From positions 1 through 15,000 of the forward strand of contig CABPSV020000184.1 in the NCBI GenBank assembly GCA_902459845.2: a stretch of DNA of 15,000 bases. The letters run 5' to 3'. Both the position numbers and the translations under genes were made by a program. Below, in pieces: positions 1-9,796 of this stretch (positions are counted from its first letter, which is position 1; the number at the start of each line of letters is the position of its first letter). This DNA comes from Hepatocystis sp. ex Piliocolobus tephrosceles (lineage: Eukaryota > Apicomplexa > Aconoidasida > Haemosporida > Plasmodiidae). Under the pieces are notes generated by a model. The model did no database searches, was not told the origin of the DNA, and worked only from the letters and a program-made list of their open reading frames with translations.

Positions 1-27
1 TATATATATATATATATGGTATAAAAT

Positions 28-247
28 ATAAATGACAAATAGTTAGGTAACAATAAACACAAAACTGTGGAAAAAAAAAAAAAATAATAATTGACAAAAA
101 AAAAATAAAATTTATAATAAAAAAAAATGAATTAAGTTTTTTTTTTTTTTTTTTTTTTGAATTATGCAATTTGTATATATATACATATGTATACGTTGTA
201 ACATATAAATGGAAAACAGCTTGGTAAGAATAAACACAAAAATGTGG
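28..247. repeat. Diverged direct repeat pair, 43 bp each (28-70 and 205-247)
   Basis: The two 43-bp segments align without gaps with 7 mismatches (36/43 identical). Each contains AATAAACACAAAA followed by TGTGG, and they are 177 bp apart. Both are less monotonous than the surrounding homopolymers, so the match is not simply shared poly(A). The origin is unknown; it may be an old local duplication. Confidence 0.6.
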
Positions 248-317
248 TGACAAAACAAAAATATAAAAAAAAATTATAAAAATCAAATATTTAATTATTC
301 TCTAAAACATAAATATG

Positions 318-394
318 CGTTGACAGGATTGTTATAGGGTAAATTGTATATTTTTGCTTGCATTTATGTGTAATATAAGGTACAACTGTCAACG
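318..394. other. Inverted repeat / possible structured RNA hairpin
   Basis: CGTTGACAG (318-326) is perfectly complementary to CTGTCAACG (386-394). After a two-base bulge the stem can continue with TTGT (329-332) on ACAA (382-385), then TATA (333-336) on TATA (374-377). The stem contains G and C in a region otherwise almost only A and T. It could be a small non-coding RNA or a chance or regulatory dyad; no snoRNA boxes were identified and the strand is undecided. Confidence 0.3.
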
Positions 395-601
395 GTAAAA
401 ATAAAACATATTTAATAAAAAGGCATATATAAATATACGAACGTATAAATATATACCTGTTTTTTCTAATTTAATAATAAAAATAAAATATATAGCTATA
501 AATTAAGCGACGAAATAAAATGCTTTACATAAAAAAGCAAATATCTTCAATAAAAAAACAAATGTTTTAAATAGAAAAGAAAAACGGTTTAACCCAAGTT
601 C

Positions 602-605
<4 letters not shown>

Positions 606-639
<34 letters not shown>
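606..639. repeat. (AT)n microsatellite
   Basis: About 17 uninterrupted AT units. Similar (AT)n runs lie at 1-17, 2798-2815, 3046-3064, 3329-3354, 3806-3831, 7619-7648, 9310-9339 and 9527-9558. They are typical of Plasmodium non-coding DNA. Confidence 0.95.
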
Positions 640-642
<3 letters not shown>

Positions 643-870
643 AATTTATATACATGTAAATATATACATACGTCGAAAGGGAGAACTAAAGCTAAAACAA
701 ATTAAAACAATTTACATTTTCCAATAACGTTAATACTATTATGACAGAAAAAATAACAAAAATAAATCAATAGCCAAATCATGAAAATTAAACAAAATAA
801 GCAATGTAGACAAATTCGATAAAATAAAAGTTAAGCAAAATAAACCATATATAAATTAAGCCAAATAAGA

Positions 871-874
871 NNNN
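871..874. other. Assembly gap (four N)
   Basis: Four ambiguous bases break an area of repeated AAATTAAGC/AAAATAAGC-like wording (about 790-870). The true gap length is not shown by the N count. Confidence 0.98.
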
Positions 875-1416
875 AGTATTGTACAAAAAACATAAACATC
901 AAAATAAAAAATAAAAGGATCATAAATTATATGAGATCAACTAAAAAAAAAAAAAAAAAAAACTGTTATTTTTTAATTATTTTATGACATGGTGTATATT
1001 AAGAAAAGGTTTTTTTTTTGTATTTACAAACATATATGTGTATAATTTAACATATATATAGTAAATCTCTTTTTCTATTTATAAAATTAATTATATCTGA
1101 TATTAGTAATATGGTGTGTGTAATAAATAATAAACATTAAAGCGTAAATGCGTTTTTACTTAAAAAAAAAAAAAAACACGAGTAAATATATTTTTTTTTT
1201 TTTTTTGACATAATTCATTTTATTTAATTTAAGCAATTTAAAAAATATGTATATTTATATATATTTGTTTACTTGCTAAAATGCTTTTAATAGTTAATTT
1301 TTTTTTTTATTTTGATTTTATACGTTTCTTCATAAAAAGTAGAGCCTCATTTTGTTTTTGGCTATGGTATATATTATTATATAAATATGGAAATTATCAG
1401 CATGTAATGTGTATGT

Positions 1417-1443
1417 AAAAAAAAAAAAAAAAAAAAAAAAAAA
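1417..1443. repeat. Poly(A) tract, 27 bp
   Basis: A pure A27 run followed by C and another A-rich stretch. A comparable poly(A) tract is A33 at 2392-2424; shorter ones lie at 943-962, 3497-3519 and 4740-4760. None marks a recognisable retroelement end. Confidence 0.95.
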
Positions 1444-1615
1444 CAAAAAAAAAAAAGGAGAAAAATAAAAAGCTTTGTTTCTTTAAAGTTTAAATTTGTA
1501 TAATTAATTATAATGCGTGCTTCTTCTTTTTTTTTTTATATAACAGTGCTTTACATTGTGTATTTGAAAGTGACCTTATATTGTTCTATATATACTTTTT
1601 TCCTAAAGCAGCCAT

Positions 1616-1618
<3 letters not shown>

Positions 1619-1649
<31 letters not shown>
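1619..1649. repeat. Poly(T) tract, 31 bp
   Basis: A pure T31 run in the gene-free left part. T22 at 137-158 is similar. These tracts may act as nucleosome-excluding DNA, which is inference. Confidence 0.95.
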
Positions 1650-2391
1650 CAAGGGCCTCTCTTTAAAAAAAAAATAAACTTAACACATTGAAGTAATATG
1701 AAGAAATTGTATATAAAAAATATGAAGTCGTTGTAAAACTAAACATAAAATATTTTAATAGTAAAAAAAAAAAATAATATTTTATATTTTTCCTCGATTA
1801 TTATTTTCTTATTTTTTTCATTTCCAAATTTTTGTTGAAGATCTGTACATTTTAAAAAAAAAGAAAAAATGCGCCTTGTTTTTGTAATAACTTAAATTAT
1901 AACCAAAAAAAAAAGCAAGAAAAAAAAAAATGAAACAGTTAACTTTAACTTTTTTTTTTCTTCTTTTTAATAAATATTTTAGTAAATATTTTAGTGAATA
2001 CAAAATAGAAAATATGTAAATTTGTATAAAAAAAAAAAAAAATCAACTTGTTTTTGATTAAATAAAACTTTGTTCTTATTTTATACTAATAGAAAAGAAA
2101 TAGAAAAATTTTTCTCTTTATTTAATATTTTCATTTTAGCTTCGTAAAAATTTAATGAAAGTAAAAAAAAAAAAAAATTAACCTCTTTCTCATGTTTTGC
2201 CGTTTTTGTGTAAAACTATTAAGTGAAATATATACATTTTCCACTGAAGGTAAAAAATTTTGCTTATCATGTGTACATATATATAGGTATATACGTATAT
2301 ATGTATATATGCATATAGTTTTCTTCCTGTTTTATGTTTAATTTGTTTTTTTTTTAAATATTAAAACAAGTTTGTTCTTGATAATATATAG

Positions 2392-2424
<33 letters not shown>
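2392..2424. repeat. Poly(A) tract, 33 bp
   Basis: The longest homopolymer in the gene-free left region: 33 consecutive A followed by TAGC. The length may be unreliable because of sequencing slippage. Confidence 0.95.
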
Positions 2425-2426
<2 letters not shown>

Positions 2427-3326
2427 GCAACCAAGAATAAATGAAGTAAATAAAAAAGGTGATTCAATGTTCATTTATTATAATAAAACTTAAGTTATTC
2501 ATATATGTGTAAAAATAAAAAAATAAAGTACGATACAAAAAATTGTGCTATTTGGTAAATAATTGAGAAAATAAAAATAATTACAATATACATTCATTTT
2601 TATTTTGCTTTATTAGCATGTAAAGTCATTAAATTTAACTTTTTAAGCGTAAGCACAAATCTATATTAAATATATGTACATACCCTTTTTTATGCTTATA
2701 CTTGTCACTCATTTTTATGCTACTACTTATATTTATACACGTCGTTCTTTTTCCTTTTTTTTTTTTTTCCCTTTTTGCTTCCACTACATATATTTGTATA
2801 TATATATATATATACATTCAGATTAAAAAATTCCATACCATAGAATATTATTAAACATTGTTATGCTTAGAAAGTTTATAAAAAATAAACAACTCAAGTT
2901 CGTTTTAATGGCCAAGGTATAAATACATTTTTACGGTCAATCCATTGTGTTAATAAGTTATATATTTATGTTTTGTTTTTATTTGTTCATAAAAGTGTTT
3001 AATGCACAACAAAAAAAAAAAAAAAAATAAATAAATAAAATAAAATGAATATATATATATATATACAATTTAGTGTAAGGTATATGCGAAACATATTCGA
3101 ATATTCACTAAGCAATTATGTGTATTGCCAAAATAATGTTCTTTTGTTATATATATAATATATATTGTTTACTGCCTTGCCAATATATTTATATATGTTT
3201 CTTTTGTTGGCACATTTCATAAAATGTCTTAAAATTTATAATGCTATAAAGCACAAAATAAACATTTTCATTTGAGTATATGTAAATGCTTAAAAATAAA
3301 TAATAATGCGTATAAGTACGTGAGTA

Positions 3327-3357
<31 letters not shown>

Positions 3358-3671
3358 CTTAATTATATATAAATACATATATATTTATATATTTTCACAA
3401 ACTATCACATCGTGTTTGCATCAAAAGCAAAACTTAAATTTATTAAAAAAACAAAAAAAAAAATTAAAAAAAATAATTATGTAACAAAGGGTGAAGAAAA
3501 AAAAAAAAAAAAAAAAAAATCAACAAGTATTATAAAATTAAATGTATAAAATTTACATTTATATAATATATAAAATGTACCTATGTAGATATGCATATAT
3601 ATATATATATATACATAAATAAATAAACATTTAGATAGCATGTCATTTTATTATTAAAACTACTAAAAGTA

Positions 3672-3691
3672 AACATTTTTCCAAAAATGTT
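3672..3691. repeat. Perfect 9-bp dyad with a two-base centre
   Basis: AACATTTTT, then CC, then AAAAATGTT. The arms match perfectly. A two-base centre is too tight for a stable RNA loop, so if functional it would be a DNA dyad. It may be chance in AT-rich sequence. Confidence 0.5.
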
Positions 3692-4403
3692 AATGATAAT
3701 GCATAAAGTTTTTTGAAAATGTAAACAAACATATTTTTAACATCAAAATTTATTGATTAAGCTATAATGTAAATTTTTTCGTTCAACATAAATATAAAAT
3801 TTACTTATATATATATATATATATATATATACATGTGGATAAAAAACATTATATTTATTATGCATTTACATATTTATATATTCATTTACTTACATTATTA
3901 TTTATTTTGTTTACGCTTTATTTGTTTTTCATTTTTATGTATTTTGATAAAGGTTTACATATATTTTACAATTAACGTTTTTTTTAAAAAATAATAAGAA
4001 AAAAGCTATAAGGAAAGAAATGATATCTTGCCATCATAACCCTATTGTTCGCTTTGAATCCGATTAAATATTATATCTATTTGTATGAATATATATATAT
4101 ACGTATAAATTTATATTTGTTTTCACCTACTTACATATTGTAAGTATACGAATTTGTTAATTAATAAAAACATATATAGGGGAACTATAAACGTGGGCAA
4201 ACCAAAAACTAAAGAACATTTTTTAAGTAATATGTTGATGTACGCATTGAATATATATAGAGAGGTAAATCAATGTTTTAATTTAAAAAATGAAAAAAAA
4301 TATATTTATAAAAAATAAAGACAATATTAACAAATATATAACAAAAAAGTAAGGAAATATTTTTATATATTTGTAAAAAGTTTCATTTAACAAATGTGAT
4401 ATT

Positions 4404-4409
4404 GTGCAC
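4404..4409. promoter_or_regulatory. GTGCAC motif upstream of the J-protein gene
   Basis: The palindrome GTGCAC lies 477 bp before the ATG. This hexamer is a known core for some ApiAP2 transcription factors, such as AP2-I. A single six-base match is weak evidence, though GC-containing hexamers are rare in this background. Confidence 0.2.
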
Positions 4410-4813
4410 ATACAAATACATAGATTACATACATATAATCATATATACAAACATACATAAAAAAATAATAATTTCTTTGAGAATATGTCATCACATGATA
4501 TGCTGTTATCGAGAGTATGACTAATGTAACAGTTTTTTTATACGAATTAAGATAAAAGCACACATATATAACAAAAAAAAATACATATGGCAAAAAATTA
4601 CATAACACAAATCAAACAAGAAACAATTATGTACATAATTAAATGTTTATTAATTTTAAAAGTATTAAATCATAACAAAAAAATATTTTAAAAAAATTTA
4701 TTATTGAAAAGGAATTAAAATAACTTAAAGGAAAAATATAAAAAAAAAAAAAAAAAAAAAGGAGTAAGTTAAAAAAAAAAATATATATATAATCAAGTTA
4801 TATAAAAAAAAAA

Positions 4814-4885
4814 CAGACAAAACAGACAAAACAGACAAAACAGACAAAACAGACAAAACAGACACAACAGACACAACAGACAAAA
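4814..4885 (+). repeat. Eight-copy 9-bp repeat abutting the start codon of the J-protein gene
   Basis: Unit CAGACAAAA, eight copies, with copies 6 and 7 changed to CAGACACAA. The array ends exactly at the base before ATG. It is in frame with the gene and would read Gln-Thr-Lys, but no in-frame ATG precedes it and TAA lies at 4790-4792. It is therefore taken as 5' UTR. It gives an A at -3, as usual in Plasmodium starts. Confidence 0.9.
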
Positions 4886-5876
4886 ATGATAGGAAATAAA
4901 GAAGATGCCTACGAATGTTTTAATTTAGCTACAAAATATATGAAAGTAGGAAATTTTAGTCATGCAAAGAATTTATTTTTAAAAAGTAAACGTATGTTTC
5001 CAGATATCGACATAAGTGAAAAAATAAAAATATGCGAAGAAGAAATAAAAAAAACTGATAAAACAAAAAAAGAAGATTCAACCAATATTAAAACAACTCA
5101 TACAACTTTTAGAAGTACTTCTAGTAATGTAAATGAACGACATAAAACTAAAGATGAATGTTTAGAAAAAATATTAAAATCAAATAATTATTATGAAATA
5201 TTAGGTATACCTAAAGATAGCAATGATGAAACTATTAAAAGTGCATATAAAAAATTAGCAAAATTATATCACCCAGATAAAAATAAAAGTAAAGATGCAG
5301 AAGAAGCTTTTAAAAAAGTTTCCAAAGCATTCCAACATTTAATAGATAAAGATAAAAGATATGAATATGATAATTATTCTGATTTAGACACACATAACAA
5401 TATTAATAACCCTTCGCGTGCTTTTAGAACTACTCATTATTATTATAATGATGACGCATTCACAGCAGAAGATATTTTTCGTAATTTTTTTGGTATAAAT
5501 TTTGCAACATGTAATAATAGGGCATATAGAACTCATGTTAATACTAATAGGGCTCATACACATAATAACACAAGTGCTAATACGAGTAATAATAATCAGC
5601 GCAATTATTCGTTGGTACAATTGTTTTTGTTTTTAATTATGTTTATAGTATTCTTTTTATCAAGTCATTTTGAGCAACCTAAGGTAAAACGAAAATAAGC
5701 AATGTAATGAAATGTAGTATAAACACATATGTACATTAGTATGTGTAGTTATGCAAGTTCATAATTATGTAATCCTAATGTTGTATAGCATAAACATTTT
5801 TTTTTATTTATTTTTTTTTTTTAATGCATTTATATAAAATATGTGTTACAAAAAAAAAAAAAAATAAATAAATAAA

Positions 5877-5925
<49 letters not shown>

Positions 5926-6289
5926 TAAGATGTAACATATTCATCAAGCTGACCCAACAAATCAGGAACATGACTTATTATTATTTTATTTTATTTTTTT
6001 TTTTTATGCATATCTTTTTTTGTTTTTCCTTTTTCTTTTTTAATAGGCCATATACTCAATGCACAAAACAAATTATTATGATACATTAAATTATACTTCA
6101 TTAAACAAAATACGATTTTACACAAAAAGATCTTTTAATTATAATTATCCCAAAAACACTCAAATGCGTTTTCAAGTAATTTTTTTTTTTTTTTTTTTTT
6201 TTTTAATTAAACATTTACAATAATTTTATATATTCATTTTAAGTTTACTAAGTTAGAGTATGTATAAGTCACATACACGAGCTAAATGT

Positions 6290-6325
<36 letters not shown>

Positions 6326-6451
6326 TTCTGTTTTTGGTCTTTTTCATCCTTAGATTGAGTACGAAGTAGAATACAAATACTATGAACATGAGTGTCATGT
6401 TCTGACTAAGAAATTAAAAAATGATTACTACAAGGGAAATCGTGATTATAG

Positions 6452-6493
<42 letters not shown>

Positions 6494-6977
6494 ATACATT
6501 TTAGACATATAACACATGCTCACATGTACATGTTATACGTTAATCTCTTATTTTGTGCCTCTATTTTTAATTGATGCGTTTTGCTAGTGTATATATATAT
6601 ATACATATACATATATGTGCAATTTTTTTTTTTTTTTCTTAGAACAAAAATTAAATTATGAAGAAATTCCAGAAAGTTGCATAAAACTGAAAAATTTAGA
6701 GGTAAAATTTTGCATCTCAAAATGTTGACCAGTTGTTAATTTATTTTATTTTATGATATTTATAAAGTGCAGTATATTTGTTTAAATTCTTATGTGTTTT
6801 TGCATAATACTTATATATATATATATATCGATATACCTCCATATACATCGATATATATATCGATATGTGCAATTTGTTTAATATACTTTCATGTTTATAC
6901 ATATTAATATAAATACCTATTTTTACACGTCTCAGGATCAATACAACGACTACATTTTGAAAATGAAAAGGAGATGA
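4886..6977 (+). CDS. ER-membrane type J-domain co-chaperone (DNAJB12/DNAJB14-like), five exons, 374 aa
   Basis: Exons by hand: 4886-5683, 6047-6175, 6354-6450, 6643-6701, 6936-6977. They total 1125 nt and all joins keep frame; donors are GTAAAA, GTAATT, GTAAGT, GTAAAA and each acceptor ends in AG. Residues 1-55 form a helical TPR-like N-terminus like that of DNAJB12. The J domain is about 101-163 with the HPD motif at 129-131, which stimulates Hsp70 ATPase. TAEDIFRNFFG (193-203) matches the family's EDLFNMFFG-like motif. A hydrophobic membrane segment lies at about 241-260. Residues 267-374 resemble the DUF1977 tail, with LKNDYYKGNR (330-339) and ESCIKL (352-357). Read without splicing, exon 1 runs four codons into intron 1 and stops at 5698, losing that tail. 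By family knowledge the J domain faces the cytosol and the tail the ER lumen, acting with Hsp70 in folding and ER-associated degradation; this role is inferred. The start is the only ATG after the in-frame TAA at 4790-4792. Confidence 0.9.
5879..5923. repeat. (TAA)15 microsatellite in intron 1 of the J-protein gene
   Basis: Fifteen TAA units lie inside intron 1 (5684-6046, 363 nt, the longest of the four introns). It would be length-variable between isolates and does not touch the splice sites. Confidence 0.9.
6180..6204. repeat. T25 tract next to the donor of intron 2
   Basis: The run begins four bases after the exon 2 donor (GT at 6176-6177). Intron 2 (6176-6353) also holds a (TA)n run at about 6300-6325, upstream of its TTAG acceptor. 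Confidence 0.9.
6847..6864. repeat. 18-bp perfect palindrome in intron 4
   Basis: ATCGATATATATATCGAT within intron 4 (6702-6935); a further ATCGAT lies about 20 bp upstream. It is a short TA repeat bounded by CG steps, with no evident function. Confidence 0.6.
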
Positions 6978-7614
6978 CAAAAAAAAAAAAAAAAAAAAAA
7001 TCCATTAATTTGATAAATTAATTTTTAAAAATTAAAATAAGCTGTTAAAAAAAATATACACATATATATCCATATATATATATGTATGTACTATTTTTTT
7101 TTTTTTTTTTTTTTTGTTGTTGTTTTTTTGGATTTTAATGTTTGGGTATTTTATTTTGCCCATATTATCAATCAAATATTTGTTAATAAGTTTTTAAATG
7201 CACAAAATTTCATCTAATTTAACTATTATATGAATACACGTTTATGTTTTAGTTGTTACAAAAATATACACGTCTCTCAAGCACTTATTAATATATACAT
7301 ATATATATATATACACATGCACTTCATTTTTCATTCAAAACGTTTATTTATGTTTTTATGTTTCCTTTTTCTTTTTTCGTTTATTTATTTGCAATTATAA
7401 CATCAATTATTTTTTAAATTAGAAATTATATATGAGTATGATTAAAAAATAGAAATACAACACTACTACATATATTTATATATATGTATGTATATGTACA
7501 TATGTATAAAAAGTCTTTTTTAGGGTTAAATATTAGTTCCCTATTTTTAGTATTCAAAATTTATTCGCCCTCTATGTGCTCCATCTTGTTATTTTATTTT
7601 GCAACTACATACAA

Positions 7615-7654
<40 letters not shown>

Positions 7655-8066
7655 TATGTAGTTTTTTGCCATTTGTTATATACTAAATAGCAAGTAACAC
7701 ATTTTTTAAATTGTTAATGTTGCATAGTTTTTTTTTTTTTTTTTTTTTTTTTACATTTTAAACCCATGGTTATATATATATATATATATATATCCATGTG
7801 TGAATATGTATGTATATATTGTAAACAATCATATGTGATCAAATAATATTTGATGCTAATTTTTTTTTTCTTATTTTTAATATTAATAATATTAAAATTA
7901 ACATAATTCGTTATCATTATTTTTTAAGTAGTAATACTCTAAATTTGATTTTTAAAAAAAAATTTATTAATTTGAATTTATAAGTATCTGTTAAAAATTA
8001 TACCTGACATGCATATATATATATATATATATATGGCATAGCATAGCATGTATACATGTGTCTATT
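6978..8066. other. Convergent intergenic region (3' flanks of J-protein and unknown gene)
   Basis: No exon was found. It holds poly(A) at about 6979-7000, poly(T) near 7094-7115 and 7730-7752, and (TA)n runs at 7619-7648 and near 8012-8033. A 12-bp palindrome CATGTATACATG lies at 8047-8058, just past the unknown gene's stop. It presumably carries both 3' UTRs. A clear poly(A) signal cannot be singled out because AATAAA-like words occur throughout. Confidence 0.65.
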
Positions 8067-8908
8067 TTATTGTGGTGCACTATCGGAGGTGTGAGATGAA
8101 TACTCATTATTACTATTAATGTACATTTTATCTGTTTCATATAAATCTTTTTTTTCTTTTTGTATTATATCCTTTATATAAGTATAGCCAAATTCTTCAG
8201 TATTACTAGATGATAATAAAGCAGTAAATCTGTTTTTGTTTTTTTTTTCTTTGCTATTTACGCTATATGCACCCATTGTATCATTCTCTTTATTTGTTTC
8301 TTCTTTGCTTATACAGGATGATTTTTTTTTTTTTTTTTTTTTTTTTTGGAATAATAATATATCCTTTATATTATTATTATATACATTTTTTTCATTTCTA
8401 ATTGATTTTACAAAATATGTTCTTTCATTTGTATCATTTTGTTTTTCGATTATATTTGCTTTTTTTTTTTCGTTTTGTTTTTTTTTTTTATTCAATTTCT
8501 GTATCAATGTGCCTTTCAAATTAGAAATTCTAAGGTAGCGTATTATTTCGTTCATACAAACTAATATAGCATTAAAAAAATTATCGCTTAATCCTTTTAT
8601 TATAACCTTTTCTTTTTTTTTCTGTTTTTTTTTTTTAGTGATGTGGATAGTTTTCGTGTCAAACATAAAGTTAGCATCAAGTATGTCATAAAAGCTATAA
8701 TTTTATTTAAAAAAAAAAAAAAAAAAAAAAAATGGGCAAATATTTATGCATGTTGTGTACACATTTGTATTGGTTAAAATCGACATATTTATTTATTTTT
8801 AATAATTGTTAACATTATTTTAGCATTTACCTGAATGTTTTTATCACACGTCGATCAACACCTTTTACAATTTCTTGATATGTGTGAGAAAAAACAATTA
8901 AAAATGTG

Positions 8909-8961
<53 letters not shown>

Positions 8962-9305
8962 CAGTTATAAAAGAAAGGAGCACATCACATACGTATATAT
9001 AAAAACACTAACACGTGGTAGCATATGTGAACATGATTATATATTAAAAATAAATGGGATGAATGAAATGATTTTTTTTTTTTTTTTTTATTGTACCTAT
9101 ATTAGTACCATCCAGTAATATATAATTCAGTTTCTTTTTATTATAGCTATCTAAAATGCTTTTAATGAGTATTCCGTTACAACCTATAAAAACATGAAAA
9201 GTTAAAGAAGTTATGTGTGCACGTCCGTGTGCTTAAAACTAATAAAAAAATATTAAAAAATAAAAATGGTATGTTTAAAATAAATATCAATAAGATATTA
9301 TAAAT

Positions 9306-9343
<38 letters not shown>

Positions 9344-9519
9344 ACATCAGATAATATTTATTATGGTCCTCTGTTTACCTTCTCTTCCAATATCCCATGC
9401 CTTTCTGTGGGTCAAGTTTATTGAAGAAATGTCAGGCACACTACGACCATATGGTTTCCATTGGTATTCCGCTAATTCGCTAAAATGTTATTCACACATA
9501 TACATACATACTACATATA

Positions 9520-9562
<43 letters not shown>

Positions 9563-9765
9563 ATAAATAAATCTGCTTATTGTAATGCAATTAAACGTTT
9601 CTAATGAAACAGATGTCTTTTTTTTTTTTTTTATTTTATTTTTTTTTATAAAACTATAAATAAAAATTAAATAAATATAATAAAAACAATCAAATTTACC
9701 TTATATTATTCATATTGGTGGTATTGTGTTTATAATCTGTAAACGGAAAGCACTCCATACTTAAA

Positions 9766-9796
<31 letters not shown>

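Larger units (their letters stand above)
1..4813. other. Long gene-free AT-rich intergenic stretch
   Basis: No credible exon was found: stops are dense in all frames, and the few frames of 60-73 codons are built from (TA)n, poly(A) and poly(T) translated as Tyr/Ile, Lys or Phe. It holds many simple repeats, a diverged direct repeat at 28-70/205-247, a hairpin candidate at 318-394, a four-base gap, and the presumed promoter and 5' UTR of the J-protein gene in its right part. Slightly less AT-rich islands without recognisable identity occur near 310-400, 2880-2950, 3120-3215, 4020-4070 and 4180-4215. No tRNA B box or snRNA core was recognised. Confidence 0.7.

Noticed and set aside
4020..4070. 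Possible tRNA-like TTTGAATCC box
   Set aside because: It does not match the B-box consensus, and no acceptor or anticodon stem can be built around it.
4387..4608. Minus-strand 73-codon frame upstream of the J-protein gene
   Set aside because: Its composition is Tyr/Val/Phe from CATATA-type repeats, with no recognisable motif and no good flanking splice sites. It lies in the likely promoter.
1..4813. Centromere
   Set aside because: Base composition is AT-rich but scattered with GC-bearing words, and no long tandem core was seen.
5384..5620. Minus-strand 78-codon frame
   Set aside because: It is antisense to the Asn/Thr-rich part of J-protein exon 1.
7484..7690. Plus-strand 68-codon hydrophobic frame
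   Set aside because: Half of it is (TA)n read as Tyr-Ile. It has no conserved features and lies in convergent 3' flanks.
8236..8538. Plus-strand 100-codon Phe-rich frame
   Set aside because: It is antisense to exon 7 of the unknown gene, where Lys codons read as Phe.
8906..9118. Plus-strand frame starting with a long Lys run
   Set aside because: It is produced by the A48 tract of intron 5 and covers exon edges of the minus-strand gene.
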